Positions 36,488 through 44,984 of a stretch of DNA of 64,000 nt are shown here, one piece after another (position 1 is the stretch's first letter; each line of letters starts with the position of its first letter). The stretch lies in assembly GCA_943357285.1 (NCBI GenBank), contig CALRGJ010000002.1, positions 1 to 64,000 on the forward strand, read 5' to 3'. The DNA comes from Candidatus Peribacteria bacterium (GTDB taxonomy: Bacteria > Patescibacteriota > Gracilibacteria > UBA1369 > LOWO2-01-FULL-3). The position numbers and the translations under genes are program-made. The notes beneath the pieces are model-generated. The model did not search any database. It had not been told where the DNA came from and saw only the letters and a program-made list of their open reading frames with translations.

Positions 36488-36532
36488 GTTATATCAACCA
36501 AACATTAAATTTTCTTAAATTAATTCTAAATT
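36488..36532 (-). promoter_or_regulatory. UP-like element plus extended -10 promoter of tRNA-like RNA A
   Basis: Minus strand: A/T-tract element (36532-36497), then TGA-TATAAC (36496-36488). No -35 consensus. The -10 box ends 16 nt before the RNA gene. The same arrangement is found at 40781-40832 and 63696-63750. Confidence 0.7.
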
Positions 36533-36580
36533 CGTCAAAGAAGAACTTGAGGAAAGTTAAAATGTATTGGCAAATACAAG

Positions 36581-37705
36581 TTAGCCCTTCAAATATTTGC
36601 TCTGAGTCTTAAACCATTTCCTCATTTCACCGGCAGAGATGCGGCGCTTTTTCATGATGAGGCTGCGTTTTTTTAGAGCGCGTGGAAGTTGTTTAATGTA
36701 ATCAAAATATGAAGCCCAGAGATATGGTTCATTGACAGTAATGTAAGCAAATACTGCTAATTTTTTGAAAATAATTGGAAAGAAATCGGCAAAATAATTT
36801 AGCCAGAGTTCATTTTTTCTTTCCATCAAATGCTGATTTTTGAAAGAATATTTTTTCTGAAATTTGCTGAGACTCTTACGATTGGCCACAATTTCTTTAT
36901 TGAAAAATCGGCGTTGTACTCCTGTGCCACGTCCGTGATAAGCCACAGCTCCCGGATAATAAAAATTCTTCCAACCTGCGAGCAAAAATCTCCAAGAAAG
37001 ATCTACATCTTCCTTGTACATAAAAAAATCTTCGTCTAAATATTCACCCATAATTTTCACATCTTCTAAAGCCTTTGTACGATACAAAGGACAAGCTCCA
37101 GACACGCCAAAAACCTCACACTCTTCATCAAATTGACCTTCATCAATCAAGCCCTGACCATCATCGATTATGCGACGATTTTTGTAAGCAAAAAGTCCCA
37201 CCGTATCAATAATATTTGTCGGCTGTAATCTTTCAAAATCATATTTGTAAACTTTACCGGTAAGAGCGGAAATTTTCGGATCTTGTTCTATACGAGCAAT
37301 GGCTTCTTCAAAATATGTTGGGGAGTAGACGATATCCGGATTGGTAATAACGACATAATCAGCTTTTTCGAAATTAGTTGGAGCGTTTGCCAATACATTT
37401 TCTGAAAGATCGGGCAACAATGCTTCTTCCTGATCCTTTCCCTCTATCGCCATTCTAATTCCTTGATTTGCCGCTTTGGCATAACCAAGATTTTCAGAAT
37501 TTGGAACAATAATTAAATTAGTTTTGTGTCCGAAAGTTTTTTTCACATACTCGAGACCGGTTTTGTCAGGAGAATTATTATCGATAAAAATTACTTCAAT
37601 ATTTTTGTATGTCTGTTCAAAAATAGCCGTGAGACAAGACTCCAAATAATGAGGAGTGTTGTAATGAATAATTACTAAGGATATTTTTGGCTGATTTTCT
37701 GACAT
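36581..37705 (-). CDS. GT2-family glycosyltransferase
   Basis: A 374-residue GT-A enzyme of the rhamnosyltransferase-like (WbbL) group. MSENQPKISLVIIHYNTPHYL opens the nucleotide-binding domain. The DxD-like site is ITNPDI, and the acceptor and catalytic region has SGACPLYR and EDVDLSWR followed by HGRGTG. The C-terminal 110 residues are basic and partly hydrophobic, suiting membrane association. I start at ATG 37705 because upstream residues do not fit the family. It is probably part of surface polysaccharide or S-layer glycan synthesis; donor and acceptor are unknown. Confidence 0.87.
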   Translation of the reverse strand: MSENQPKISLVIIHYNTPHYLESCLTAIFEQTYKNIEVIFIDNNSPDKTGLEYVKKTFGHKTNLIIVPNSENLGYAKAANQGIRMAIEGKDQEEALLPDLSENVLANAPTNFEKADYVVITNPDIVYSPTYFEEAIARIEQDPKISALTGKVYKYDFERLQPTNIIDTVGLFAYKNRRIIDDGQGLIDEGQFDEECEVFGVSGACPLYRTKALEDVKIMGEYLDEDFFMYKEDVDLSWRFLLAGWKNFYYPGAVAYHGRGTGVQRRFFNKEIVANRKSLSKFQKKYSFKNQHLMERKNELWLNYFADFFPIIFKKLAVFAYITVNEPYLWASYFDYIKQLPRALKKRSLIMKKRRISAGEMRKWFKTQSKYLKG

Positions 37706-37769
37706 AGCAATTGTGTTTACAGGCTGGCACTTTTGGCTTAAAATCCACACTAGTATAGTGATAGTCGCT

Positions 37770-37775
37770 TATAAT
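37770..37775 (+). promoter_or_regulatory. Putative -10 box of metK
   Basis: TATAAT lies 20 nt before ATG 37796. No convincing -35 box is seen at 16-18 bp upstream. Confidence 0.45.
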
Positions 37776-37795
37776 TGAAAGATAAAAACAATACT

Positions 37796-38923
37796 ATGTC
37801 AACTCACCTTTTTACATCAGAATCAGTGACGGAAGGTCATCCAGATAAAATGGCAGACCAAATTTCCGATGCAATTCTAGACGATCTTTTAAGACAAGAT
37901 CCACAAAGCCGTGTCGCCTGCGAAACTATGGTGACCACAGGTCTAGTTTTTGTAGCTGGAGAAATTAAAACAAAAGCGTACGCAGATATTCCAAAAGTAG
38001 TGCGCGAAACAATTAAAAAAATTGGTTATAGCGATTCTGCTTATGGCTTTGATTACAAGGCTTGCAGCGTAGTTACAGCTATCGATGAACAAAGTCCGGA
38101 TATTGCGATGGGTGTGGATACAGGTGGAGCCGGAGATCAGGGAATGATGTTTGGTTTTGCGTGTAATGAAACAAAAGAACTCATGCCAATGCCAATAATG
38201 CTCGCACATAAAATGGCGAAAAAATTATCCGAGTTACGCAAAAAAGGCGTGCTAAAATATCTTCGTCCAGATGGAAAAACTCAAGTAACTGTGGAATATG
38301 ATGGTTTCAGACCAGTGCGTGTGCATACAGTGGTTGTTTCTACTCAACATGGTCCGGAAGTGACTCAGGCGAAGATAAAAAAAGATATGATTGAAAAAGT
38401 AATTAAACCTATTTGTGGAGATTTAGTAGATAAACTTACGGTGTTCCATGTGAACCCAACCGGTAGATTTATTATCGGTGGGCCTCCAGGTGATTGTGGA
38501 TTAACCGGTCGCAAAATTATTGTGGATACTTATGGCGGAATGGGACATCATGGTGGTGGCTGTTTTTCAGGTAAGGATGCTACAAAAGTAGATCGCAGCG
38601 GTGCTTATATGGCGCGTTATGTAGCGAAAAATGTGGTGGCTGCGAAGCTCGCTGAAAGATGTGAAGTACAGATAGCTTATGCGATCGGAGTGAAGGATCC
38701 GGTTTCTATTTATGTGAATACTTTTGGTACGGGAACATTGGAAGATGAAGACTTGGTAGAGTTGATTAAAAAGAATTTTGACTTTTCTCCACGTGGAATC
38801 ATTGAGCATCTCAAATTGAGACGTCCTATTTTTAGTTCTACGGCCGCTTACGGACATTTTGGACGTGATGGTGAGGAATTTACTTGGGAGAAGACAGACA
38901 TCGCTAAAAAGCTTAAAAAATAG
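37796..38923 (+). CDS. metK: S-adenosylmethionine synthetase
   Basis: A 375-residue enzyme that makes S-adenosylmethionine from ATP and methionine. The motifs are [32 protein letters not shown] (the methionine and ATP loop), [38 protein letters not shown] and [16 protein letters not shown]. Length is typical. I start at ATG 37796, which aligns with other MetK N-termini; an upstream TTG at 37775 is part of the -10 region. The gene precedes ahcY, so SAM production and recycling of its by-product are adjacent. SAM users in this window include miaB. Confidence 0.97.
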   Translation: MSTHLFTSESVTEGHPDKMADQISDAILDDLLRQDPQSRVACETMVTTGLVFVAGEIKTKAYADIPKVVRETIKKIGYSDSAYGFDYKACSVVTAIDEQSPDIAMGVDTGGAGDQGMMFGFACNETKELMPMPIMLAHKMAKKLSELRKKGVLKYLRPDGKTQVTVEYDGFRPVRVHTVVVSTQHGPEVTQAKIKKDMIEKVIKPICGDLVDKLTVFHVNPTGRFIIGGPPGDCGLTGRKIIVDTYGGMGHHGGGCFSGKDATKVDRSGAYMARYVAKNVVAAKLAERCEVQIAYAIGVKDPVSIYVNTFGTGTLEDEDLVELIKKNFDFSPRGIIEHLKLRRPIFSSTAAYGHFGRDGEEFTWEKTDIAKKLKK

Positions 38924-38958
38924 ATGGCTTTTGGTTGGTCCATTTTTGAAACTGTTTG

Positions 38959-38999
38959 CATGTAAAATTTGACGTCAATTTGCCATCAAAATTTACATG
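38959..38999. promoter_or_regulatory. Nested inverted repeats between metK and ahcY
   Basis: Outer arms CATGTAAA (38959-38966) and TTTACATG (38992-38999) enclose a perfect 10-bp palindrome TTGACGTCAA (38969-38978). TTGCCA (38980-38985), 16 bp, TAATAA (39002-39007) is a plausible ahcY promoter that would be covered by the right arm. It may be an operator or an RNA hairpin. Confidence 0.4.
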
Positions 39000-39058
39000 A
39001 ATAATAATTGAAAGATGACTGGCTCAAGGCTGGCAGTAAAAATATAATAATTAAACTC

Positions 39059-40336
39059 ATGAATGACTCTAAAATTAAAGATATAAGCCTCGCGGCTCAA
39101 GGTCTTGAAAATATTGAATTGGCCGAGAGAGATATGGGCGCGCTTTTGGAAGTTCGCCGTAAATTCGCGAAGAGTCAGATTTTTAAAGGACTTAAAATTG
39201 GTATGGCTCTGCATGTCACCAAGGAAACTGCAGTGCTTGTGCGTACTTTGCGTGCTGGTGGAGCGGAGGTGTGGTTGGCTTCATGCAATCCCCTTTCTAC
39301 TCAGGATGATGTGGCGGCGGCATTGGCAAAAGAAGGTGTGCATGTGTATGGACACAAGGGCGAAAGTGAAAAAGATTATTATAAATTTTTGAAATGCGTA
39401 GTGGAGGCGAAACCAAATCTTACAATTGATGATGGATGCGATCTCGTAGCGGAAATTCACAAAAACTATCCTGAATTATTGAAGGGTATTATTGGTGGCT
39501 GTGAGGAAACTACTACCGGCATTATCAGATTGAAATCTATGGAAAAGGCTGGAGCGCTGAAGTATCCGGTGGTGGCAGTGAATGACAATAAGACTAAGCA
39601 TTTGATGGATAATTATTATGGCACAGGCCAGTCTACTCTTGATGGAATCATGAGAGCCTGCAATTTTATGTTTGCGGGGAAGACGGTGGTAGTCGCCGGA
39701 TATGGATCTTGTGGAAAAGGTGTGGCGATGAGAGCGCGAGGAATGGGTGCGCGTGTGATTGTGACGGAGGTGGATAATTTCCGTGGATTACAGGCGATGA
39801 TGGATGGACACATGGTGATGAAAATGAGTGAAGCTGCGAAGGTTGGTGAACTTTTTGTAACTGTGACCGGCGATGTGAATGTGATTCGTGCAGAGCATGT
39901 GAAGGTGATGAAAGATGGTGCTATTTTGGCTAACAGCGGACATTTTAATTGCGAGATTGATTTGGAAGGAATTGAAAAAATGTGCGGAAAAGGTAGGCAG
40001 GTGAGACCGGCGATGAAGGAATATTCTGTGGGGGCTAAGGCTGGAGCGAAAAAAATCTTTGTTTTAGCTGATGGCCGTTTAGTAAATCTAGCTGCGGCAG
40101 AAGGACACCCTAGCGAAGTGATGAGTTTGAGTTTCTGCGGACAGGCTTTGGCTTGCGAATTTTTGGTAAAGAACGCTGGTAAAGGCAGCAAAGGATTAGC
40201 AGCGACAGTACATACTTTGCCAGAAGAAATTGACGATTATATTTCTGCGCTGCAATTGAAAGCGATGGGCGTGGAGATTGATAAACTCACTGAAGATCAG
40301 AAGAAGTATTTGGCGGGATGGGAGAGTGGGACTTGA
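39059..40336 (+). CDS. ahcY: Adenosylhomocysteinase
   Basis: A 425-residue NAD-dependent enzyme that splits S-adenosylhomocysteine into adenosine and homocysteine, relieving inhibition of methyltransferases. Motifs are GLKIGMALHVTKETAVL, NPLSTQDDVAAAL, DDGCDL, EETTTGIIRL, NDNKTKHLMDNYYGTGQS, the Rossmann loop VVAGYGSCGKGVA, NSGHFNCEID and HPSEVMSLSFCGQ. The family usually ends in KPxxYRY; here the tail is truncated to KKYLAGWESGT, so the final motif is altered. I start at ATG 39059. It pairs functionally with metK just upstream. Confidence 0.95.
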   Translation: MNDSKIKDISLAAQGLENIELAERDMGALLEVRRKFAKSQIFKGLKIGMALHVTKETAVLVRTLRAGGAEVWLASCNPLSTQDDVAAALAKEGVHVYGHKGESEKDYYKFLKCVVEAKPNLTIDDGCDLVAEIHKNYPELLKGIIGGCEETTTGIIRLKSMEKAGALKYPVVAVNDNKTKHLMDNYYGTGQSTLDGIMRACNFMFAGKTVVVAGYGSCGKGVAMRARGMGARVIVTEVDNFRGLQAMMDGHMVMKMSEAAKVGELFVTVTGDVNVIRAEHVKVMKDGAILANSGHFNCEIDLEGIEKMCGKGRQVRPAMKEYSVGAKAGAKKIFVLADGRLVNLAAAEGHPSEVMSLSFCGQALACEFLVKNAGKGSKGLAATVHTLPEEIDDYISALQLKAMGVEIDKLTEDQKKYLAGWESGT

Positions 40337-40339
40337 AAA

Positions 40340-40534
40340 TTATTTAAGCTTTTTTTTGCTTTTGTTAATTAATTCTTCTAAATCAAAATCCAGGAGAACT
40401 TCTATGTTTACGATCTTTCCATCTACGTCGTAATCAAAGATGCAATCACCTTCTGAATCACTACTAACAATTTCTGCTTTGCTTAAGCGAATCATTAGTA
40501 TTTTAACTTCTGGATCGTAGGTTACTTTGGTCAT
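40340..40534 (-). CDS. DUF2283 family protein, putative antitoxin
   Basis: A 64-residue protein with the DUF2283 pattern: YDPEVKILMIRLS, then SDSEGDCIFDYDVDGKIVNIEVLLDF. Such proteins are often encoded beside DUF4258 proteins and are suspected antitoxins. Its ATG overlaps the TGA of the DUF4258 gene (ATGA, 40531-40534), so translation is coupled, with the toxin-like gene first. No experimental function is known to me. Confidence 0.85.
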   Translation of the reverse strand: MTKVTYDPEVKILMIRLSKAEIVSSDSEGDCIFDYDVDGKIVNIEVLLDFDLEELINKSKKKLK

Positions 40535-40773
40535 GATAAATATCTTTTAAGTTGAGAACTTTCGTAAACTGTAATAATTGTACACTCGTCATTTTCAATT
40601 CTACAAGGCAAAATAAGTAGATGCTGATTATTCTTGATTAATTTTTTAAATAGAAATTGATCATTTTTATAATCTACCCTGGTTGGATTATTTATACAGT
40701 TATGAATGTCCAAAAGAGAGATTTTTCTCTCTTCAAGTTGCTGCGTTGCGTGATAAGTAAATTTCAGTTCCAT
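40531..40773 (-). CDS. DUF4258 family protein, putative RelE/ParE-like toxin
   Basis: An 80-residue protein with the DUF4258 layout: FTYHATQQLEERKISLLDIHNCINNP, then strands ending in TIITVYESS. The fold is expected to resemble RelE/ParE toxins, and the H..QQLEER motif is the family hallmark. It is transcribed from a UP-like plus extended -10 promoter whose -10 box is 7 nt from the ATG, so the message should be leaderless. It forms a bicistron with the DUF2283 gene. Confidence 0.82.
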   Translation of the reverse strand: MELKFTYHATQQLEERKISLLDIHNCINNPTRVDYKNDQFLFKKLIKNNQHLLILPCRIENDECTIITVYESSQLKRYLS

Positions 40774-40780
40774 GCTTACC

Positions 40781-40832
40781 GTTCTAGCAGGTGAACATTA
40801 AATTTTCTTAAATTTTTTCTAAATTAATTCTG
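40781..40832 (-). promoter_or_regulatory. UP-like element plus extended -10 promoter of the toxin-antitoxin pair
   Basis: Minus strand: A/T-tract element nearly identical to those before the two tRNA-like RNA genes (40832-40790), then TGC-TAGAAC (40789-40781). The ATG at 40773 follows after 7 nt. Confidence 0.75.
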
Positions 40833-40864
40833 CCGGCCGTCAGACATGTATAAAATTTAGTCAC

Positions 40865-40898
40865 AAAAAAAAGGCCCTCCATTTCTGGAAGGCCTTTT
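40865..40898 (-). terminator. Terminator of the 825-residue SLH protein gene
   Basis: Hairpin AAAAGGCC-CTCC/GGA-GGCCTTTT with a run of eight T on the minus strand, 38 bp after the stop codon. Confidence 0.85.
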
Positions 40899-40935
40899 CG
40901 ATTTGTGAGAATATTTGCGCTTGCGCGCCTATCTA

Positions 40936-43413
40936 TTAGATCAAGTCTTTGAAGATTCTGTATAGAACTGTAGTAGCTTCAGCTCTTGTGATGCTCTTTG
41001 CACCATCGAAGCATTTATCAGCACCGCATGTTCTACCATTTACAAATTCTTTATCTTTAGCTGTAGCAGCTACGTTTGCGTACCAATCTTTCTTTGTATC
41101 TACGTCCTTGAATGAAGCTTTTGGCTCTGCTGCAGTCATAGAAGCGTCGAAATCTGTCTTAGCTTGGTCTTTTAGCAATGTACCGTAAGCGCGTAGTGCT
41201 AGAGCGATAAATTCTGCTCTATTTGCCTCCTTGCTTGGCTTATAGCTTCCGTCTGGATTTCCAGTTACTACTTTTGCTGATTTCAATTGAGAAACGCAGC
41301 TTCCGAAGTATGAATCTTTCTTTACGTCTGTAGCTGGATCAGCATCCACAGCTTTCATTTCGTCAACCTTCATGATACGGCAGATCAATACTGCAGCATC
41401 TGCTTTATTTAAAGCATCTTCAGGTTTGAATGTTCCGTCTTTGTTTCCTTTCACAATTCCTTTTGCTGTCATAGCTTCAATTTCTGTCTTAGCCCAGCTC
41501 TTGTCTACGTCGGAAAGAGTTACTATTCCACCGTTTGTTAGAGTAATTACTGTATCTACGGCTGTAGCTGGAGTTGCTGGAGTCGCTGGAGTTGCTGGAG
41601 TCGCTGGAGTTGCTGGAGTCGCTGGAGTTACTGGAGTTACTGGAGTTACTGTTCCACCAGTAGTAAAGCCAGAGGAACTATTAGCAGAATATACTGTTCC
41701 TAATCCCAAGGAAGATGCTGTTTCAATTTCGGCATCTAATGAAGTTGTTGTTGTAACTGTTGCATTGCCACCTGCTCCCGTTGCAGAAGGGGTTCCTACA
41801 CTAGGAATTCTAATACTATATGTTCCTGCTACATTTGTGGATCCTCCAGTTTGAGTAAGTGTAACAGTTTGTCCGCTAACAGTTGCTGTCCAATCTCCAT
41901 TGAGTCCTGAAAGATTCGTTACAATTTTATTATTAGCATAACTTGTTATCCACCCACTTGGATAAACAACCACTATTTTTCCAGAATTAGGAATAGTAGC
42001 CGAAGTAGTAAAGGTAACTGTATGATAGCCCGCAGAAAAGGCTGTAAGAGAATTTGGGGTAACACTTGCAGAAGTAAGATCTCCGGTTGTTACTGCTGTA
42101 TTCATTGTCTTGCTTACGCCAGTATTTGCTGATGCAGCGACAACATCTTCACCACCACTCTTTTCTATCAATACAGTTATTGATGGAGCAGATGAGGCGT
42201 AGGTCGCTAGAACCTTATCGGCCTGGAAACTGAGTGTTTCAGAGCCAGCAGCTTGTGATCCTTCTAAAGTAAGAGTTACTATTTGACTTGATACACCTAC
42301 GGTAACAGTATTGTCTAAACCATAGCTTTTTCCTGCACCTGTAGTTAATGTGCTTACATCGTAATTTGCTGGGAAAGCGATCTTTACAGTATCTCCAGCT
42401 GATAATTGATTGGGAAAAGTAATTCCAGTCAAAGTAAACGTACCAGATAAGTCACCTGGGCTAGCAATTGCAGAGTTGTTTACTGTTGTAACTGTTAGTG
42501 TAGTAGCTGCTGTTGAAGCAGTAGTTGTAAAACCTGTAATTGCTGTATTGTTACTGGCTGCTGCTATATCGGCTCCTGCAGCTCTCTCAATTAAAATTGA
42601 AGATGTTCCGGAAGCTGCATAGCTAGCAGCAATGTTTTGTGTGCCTGGAAATGTAAAAACAGTTGACCCATATGTAATAGTGCCTGTAGCTGTAATCGTT
42701 AGAACCTGTCCTGTTACGGACATATTGGCTATAGTTCCTTCTGTAGCAATTCCATTGAGAGCAGCAATATAGTAATTAGCTGGGAAAGTTAATTTAATGG
42801 TATCTCCTGTTGTAAGTACCGTTGGCAAGTAAACTGTTAAATTGGATGAACCGCTTCCTCCTACTTGATTGGATCCAATAGTAACTGTAGCAGTAAGAGA
42901 AGTCGTTGCTGTCACACCAATTGTTGCAGATCCATTTCCAAAAGTGGCTGCAGTATAATCTGCATTATTATTTGCAAACTGATATGCTGTTGCTGAAGAA
43001 GTTGACCCTCCTACCAACGTCAATCCTGAAACTTGGATGGTGTTTCCTGCTGCACAGTTTGAGGTTATATTTAATTTTACTATTTTTGGAGCTGCTCCTC
43101 CCTCAGGAAAAGTTACAGTGGTGCTTGTTACGCATGTTCCACCATCAACTATGGTTGCAGTAGTATCAGTAGAATCAAATACAGCATCTACATCAGCTGG
43201 AATCTTAATTAGAAGATCATTTGCGGCGGTAATAGTTGCTCCATCTGTATCTGTCACAGTTAGAGTGTTCATCTGAGTTAGAGTACCAACTGTTAGCACT
43301 AAAGCCGTACCAGTTAGGGTATTTGCAGCGGCAAAAGCCATTCCTGAGGATAGAAGCAAAAATGCTCCTGTTGAGAGCAAGGCGGCTCCAATAATTTTGA
43401 CGATCTTTTTCAT
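40936..43413 (-). CDS. Secreted SLH-domain surface protein with Pro-Ala-Thr linker
   Basis: An 825-residue exported protein. The signal peptide ends at AFA-AANTLTG (about residue 28). Residues about 30-600 are Thr/Ser/Ala/Val-rich beta repeats, three of which share a phrase like GDTIKLTFPANYYI or GDTVKIAFPANYDV. A linker of PVT and PAT triplets follows (about 600-625). Three SLH domains end the protein: DVDKSWAKTEIEAM.., DVKKDSYFGSCVSQL.. and DVDTKKDWYANV... SLH domains normally bind pyruvylated wall polymers. It is probably an accessory S-layer protein. Confidence 0.85.
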   Translation of the reverse strand: MKKIVKIIGAALLSTGAFLLLSSGMAFAAANTLTGTALVLTVGTLTQMNTLTVTDTDGATITAANDLLIKIPADVDAVFDSTDTTATIVDGGTCVTSTTVTFPEGGAAPKIVKLNITSNCAAGNTIQVSGLTLVGGSTSSATAYQFANNNADYTAATFGNGSATIGVTATTSLTATVTIGSNQVGGSGSSNLTVYLPTVLTTGDTIKLTFPANYYIAALNGIATEGTIANMSVTGQVLTITATGTITYGSTVFTFPGTQNIAASYAASGTSSILIERAAGADIAAASNNTAITGFTTTASTAATTLTVTTVNNSAIASPGDLSGTFTLTGITFPNQLSAGDTVKIAFPANYDVSTLTTGAGKSYGLDNTVTVGVSSQIVTLTLEGSQAAGSETLSFQADKVLATYASSAPSITVLIEKSGGEDVVAASANTGVSKTMNTAVTTGDLTSASVTPNSLTAFSAGYHTVTFTTSATIPNSGKIVVVYPSGWITSYANNKIVTNLSGLNGDWTATVSGQTVTLTQTGGSTNVAGTYSIRIPSVGTPSATGAGGNATVTTTTSLDAEIETASSLGLGTVYSANSSSGFTTGGTVTPVTPVTPATPATPATPATPATPATPATAVDTVITLTNGGIVTLSDVDKSWAKTEIEAMTAKGIVKGNKDGTFKPEDALNKADAAVLICRIMKVDEMKAVDADPATDVKKDSYFGSCVSQLKSAKVVTGNPDGSYKPSKEANRAEFIALALRAYGTLLKDQAKTDFDASMTAAEPKASFKDVDTKKDWYANVAATAKDKEFVNGRTCGADKCFDGAKSITRAEATTVLYRIFKDLI
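41563..41650. repeat. 9-bp minisatellite encoding the Pro-Ala/Val-Thr linker
   Basis: About ten tandem copies of a 9-bp unit (GCTGGAGTT or GCTGGAGTC, then ACTGGAGTT on the plus strand) lie inside the SLH gene. They encode PAT and PVT triplets. Copy number could vary by slippage without frameshift. Confidence 0.9.
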
Positions 43414-43547
43414 AGGTTATTTTTTAGAAAATATAAAAAAATTTACCTGAAAATCTTATCTCTTAGATCATCATATGTCTAACAATATCTTTTGACGAAA
43501 GGCTTAGAGGTTTTACAATCTTAAAAGATTAATAAACACCTGATATC

Positions 43548-44984
43548 TCACTTAAATATTTTGAACATTATGGCTGCTGCTTCTGCTCGGGTAATTGAAT
43601 TTTTACCGTAAAAACATTTATTTGCTCCACAAGATTGGCCTTCAATATAAGCCTTTTCACTAGCAAGGGTTACAACTTTCGCATACCAGTCTGTTGATTT
43701 TAAATCAAAAAACTTACTAGTAATTGTTCCTTCCAGGATGGATTTCAATTCAGCCTGCTTTTCTTCAGAACTATTATTTAGGAGCGTATTTATTGCTAAT
43801 TGTAAAAATTCTCCTCTATTAATTTCTGCATCTGGCTTGAAACTATTATCACCATAACCTTTCGTAATTTGGCGAGTTTTTAATTCCAATACATAACCAG
43901 CGTACCAGAAATCCTTTTTAACGTCTTTAAAGCCTGTCTCAGCAGGCAAAGATGGTTCGTCTAATCCAAGTACCCTATAGAGTATTGCGGCTGCCTCAGC
44001 TCGTGTAATTTTATTGTCAGGGCGGAAGGTTTTATCGTCATAACCTTTTATTATTCCCTTTTCCGCCATAGATACAACAATATCCTTTGACCAATGATTT
44101 GATATATCTGTAAATTCAGGTTTTGGAGTTTGCACTGGCTGATTAGTCGTTTGAGTATCTGGAGGGGTGGTGGTTGTATCGGTAGGAGTCTTTACTTCCA
44201 CTATTGGAGCAGGAGTAACGTCTGTGGCCTCTACGCTTTTTGAAGATAATCCTTGTAAATCAAAAACAACTGCTGAAAATCCTTTTTTAGAAGTAGTATT
44301 TATAATTAATTCGTTTTTTGTTTGAGCATAAATTATTTGTTTCTCACTGGTATCGTTATTAGTGATTTCTAATTTGTAAAAATCTAGATCTGGTGGCCAA
44401 ACCCAATTTAAAGTAGTTTTTCCCTCTATAACTTTTGATGTGAATTTTGTAACTTCATATGGAGAGGTCACATCAGCTTGAGCATCTGACTGCTCTATCC
44501 TGATAAAGTTCGGATCAATCTTATCAATTTTACTATCTTTATTTGTATCAACCCCTATCTGTTCATATCCTGTTGAAAGCTGATAAATTCTAACGACTAC
44601 ATTATCCATAGCGATAACATCATCCTTCGCAAAATCTGCTTTCACTGGAAGATAGAGTGTTTTTCCGTCATCTGAATATTTATAATTATCAACATCAACT
44701 TTTGACAATGCCTTTCCGGAAAATTTAATACCTTTGTTTTTTATATCAAAGGTTATCTTAAGTGTATCTGGAATAATAATAGCTAAACCATTTGCGGCGG
44801 TGATTTCGCCTGAATTATCAGCCTGAATATTAACGGAATTTAAAGGTGAAGGTAAATTATTTTGAAAAAATCCATTATAACTTTGGGTATAGAAAGTCAG
44901 AGCATAAGCGGCACTAGAAACGCTCATTAGAACTGCTAGGGTTGCAGTTAGTCCTAGGAATTTGAAGGGAAAATTTTTTTTCAT
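43548..44984 (-). CDS. Secreted SLH-domain protein
   Basis: A 478-residue protein with a signal peptide (MKKNFPFKFLGLTATLAVLM.., cleavage near AYA-LTF). A beta-rich domain (about 30-170) resembles the first domain of the 825-residue SLH protein (GEITAANGLAIIIPDTLKITFD against ATITAANDLLIKIPADVDAVFD). An Fn3-like section (TTLNWVWPPDLDFYKLEI) and a Thr/Pro linker come next. Three C-terminal SLH domains follow (DISNHWSKDIVVSM, DVKKDFWYAGYVLEL, DLKSTDWYAKVVTL). It is coupled by an ATGA overlap to the TPR lipoprotein upstream. Confidence 0.85.
   Translation of the reverse strand: MKKNFPFKFLGLTATLAVLMSVSSAAYALTFYTQSYNGFFQNNLPSPLNSVNIQADNSGEITAANGLAIIIPDTLKITFDIKNKGIKFSGKALSKVDVDNYKYSDDGKTLYLPVKADFAKDDVIAMDNVVVRIYQLSTGYEQIGVDTNKDSKIDKIDPNFIRIEQSDAQADVTSPYEVTKFTSKVIEGKTTLNWVWPPDLDFYKLEITNNDTSEKQIIYAQTKNELIINTTSKKGFSAVVFDLQGLSSKSVEATDVTPAPIVEVKTPTDTTTTPPDTQTTNQPVQTPKPEFTDISNHWSKDIVVSMAEKGIIKGYDDKTFRPDNKITRAEAAAILYRVLGLDEPSLPAETGFKDVKKDFWYAGYVLELKTRQITKGYGDNSFKPDAEINRGEFLQLAINTLLNNSSEEKQAELKSILEGTITSKFFDLKSTDWYAKVVTLASEKAYIEGQSCGANKCFYGKNSITRAEAAAIMFKIFK

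Noticed and set aside
38924-39058. SAH riboswitch before ahcY
   Set aside because: The GC-rich conserved core of SAH riboswitches is not present; the region is AT-rich with simple palindromes.
41563-41650. CRISPR array
   Set aside because: The 9-bp units have no spacers and encode an in-frame protein linker.
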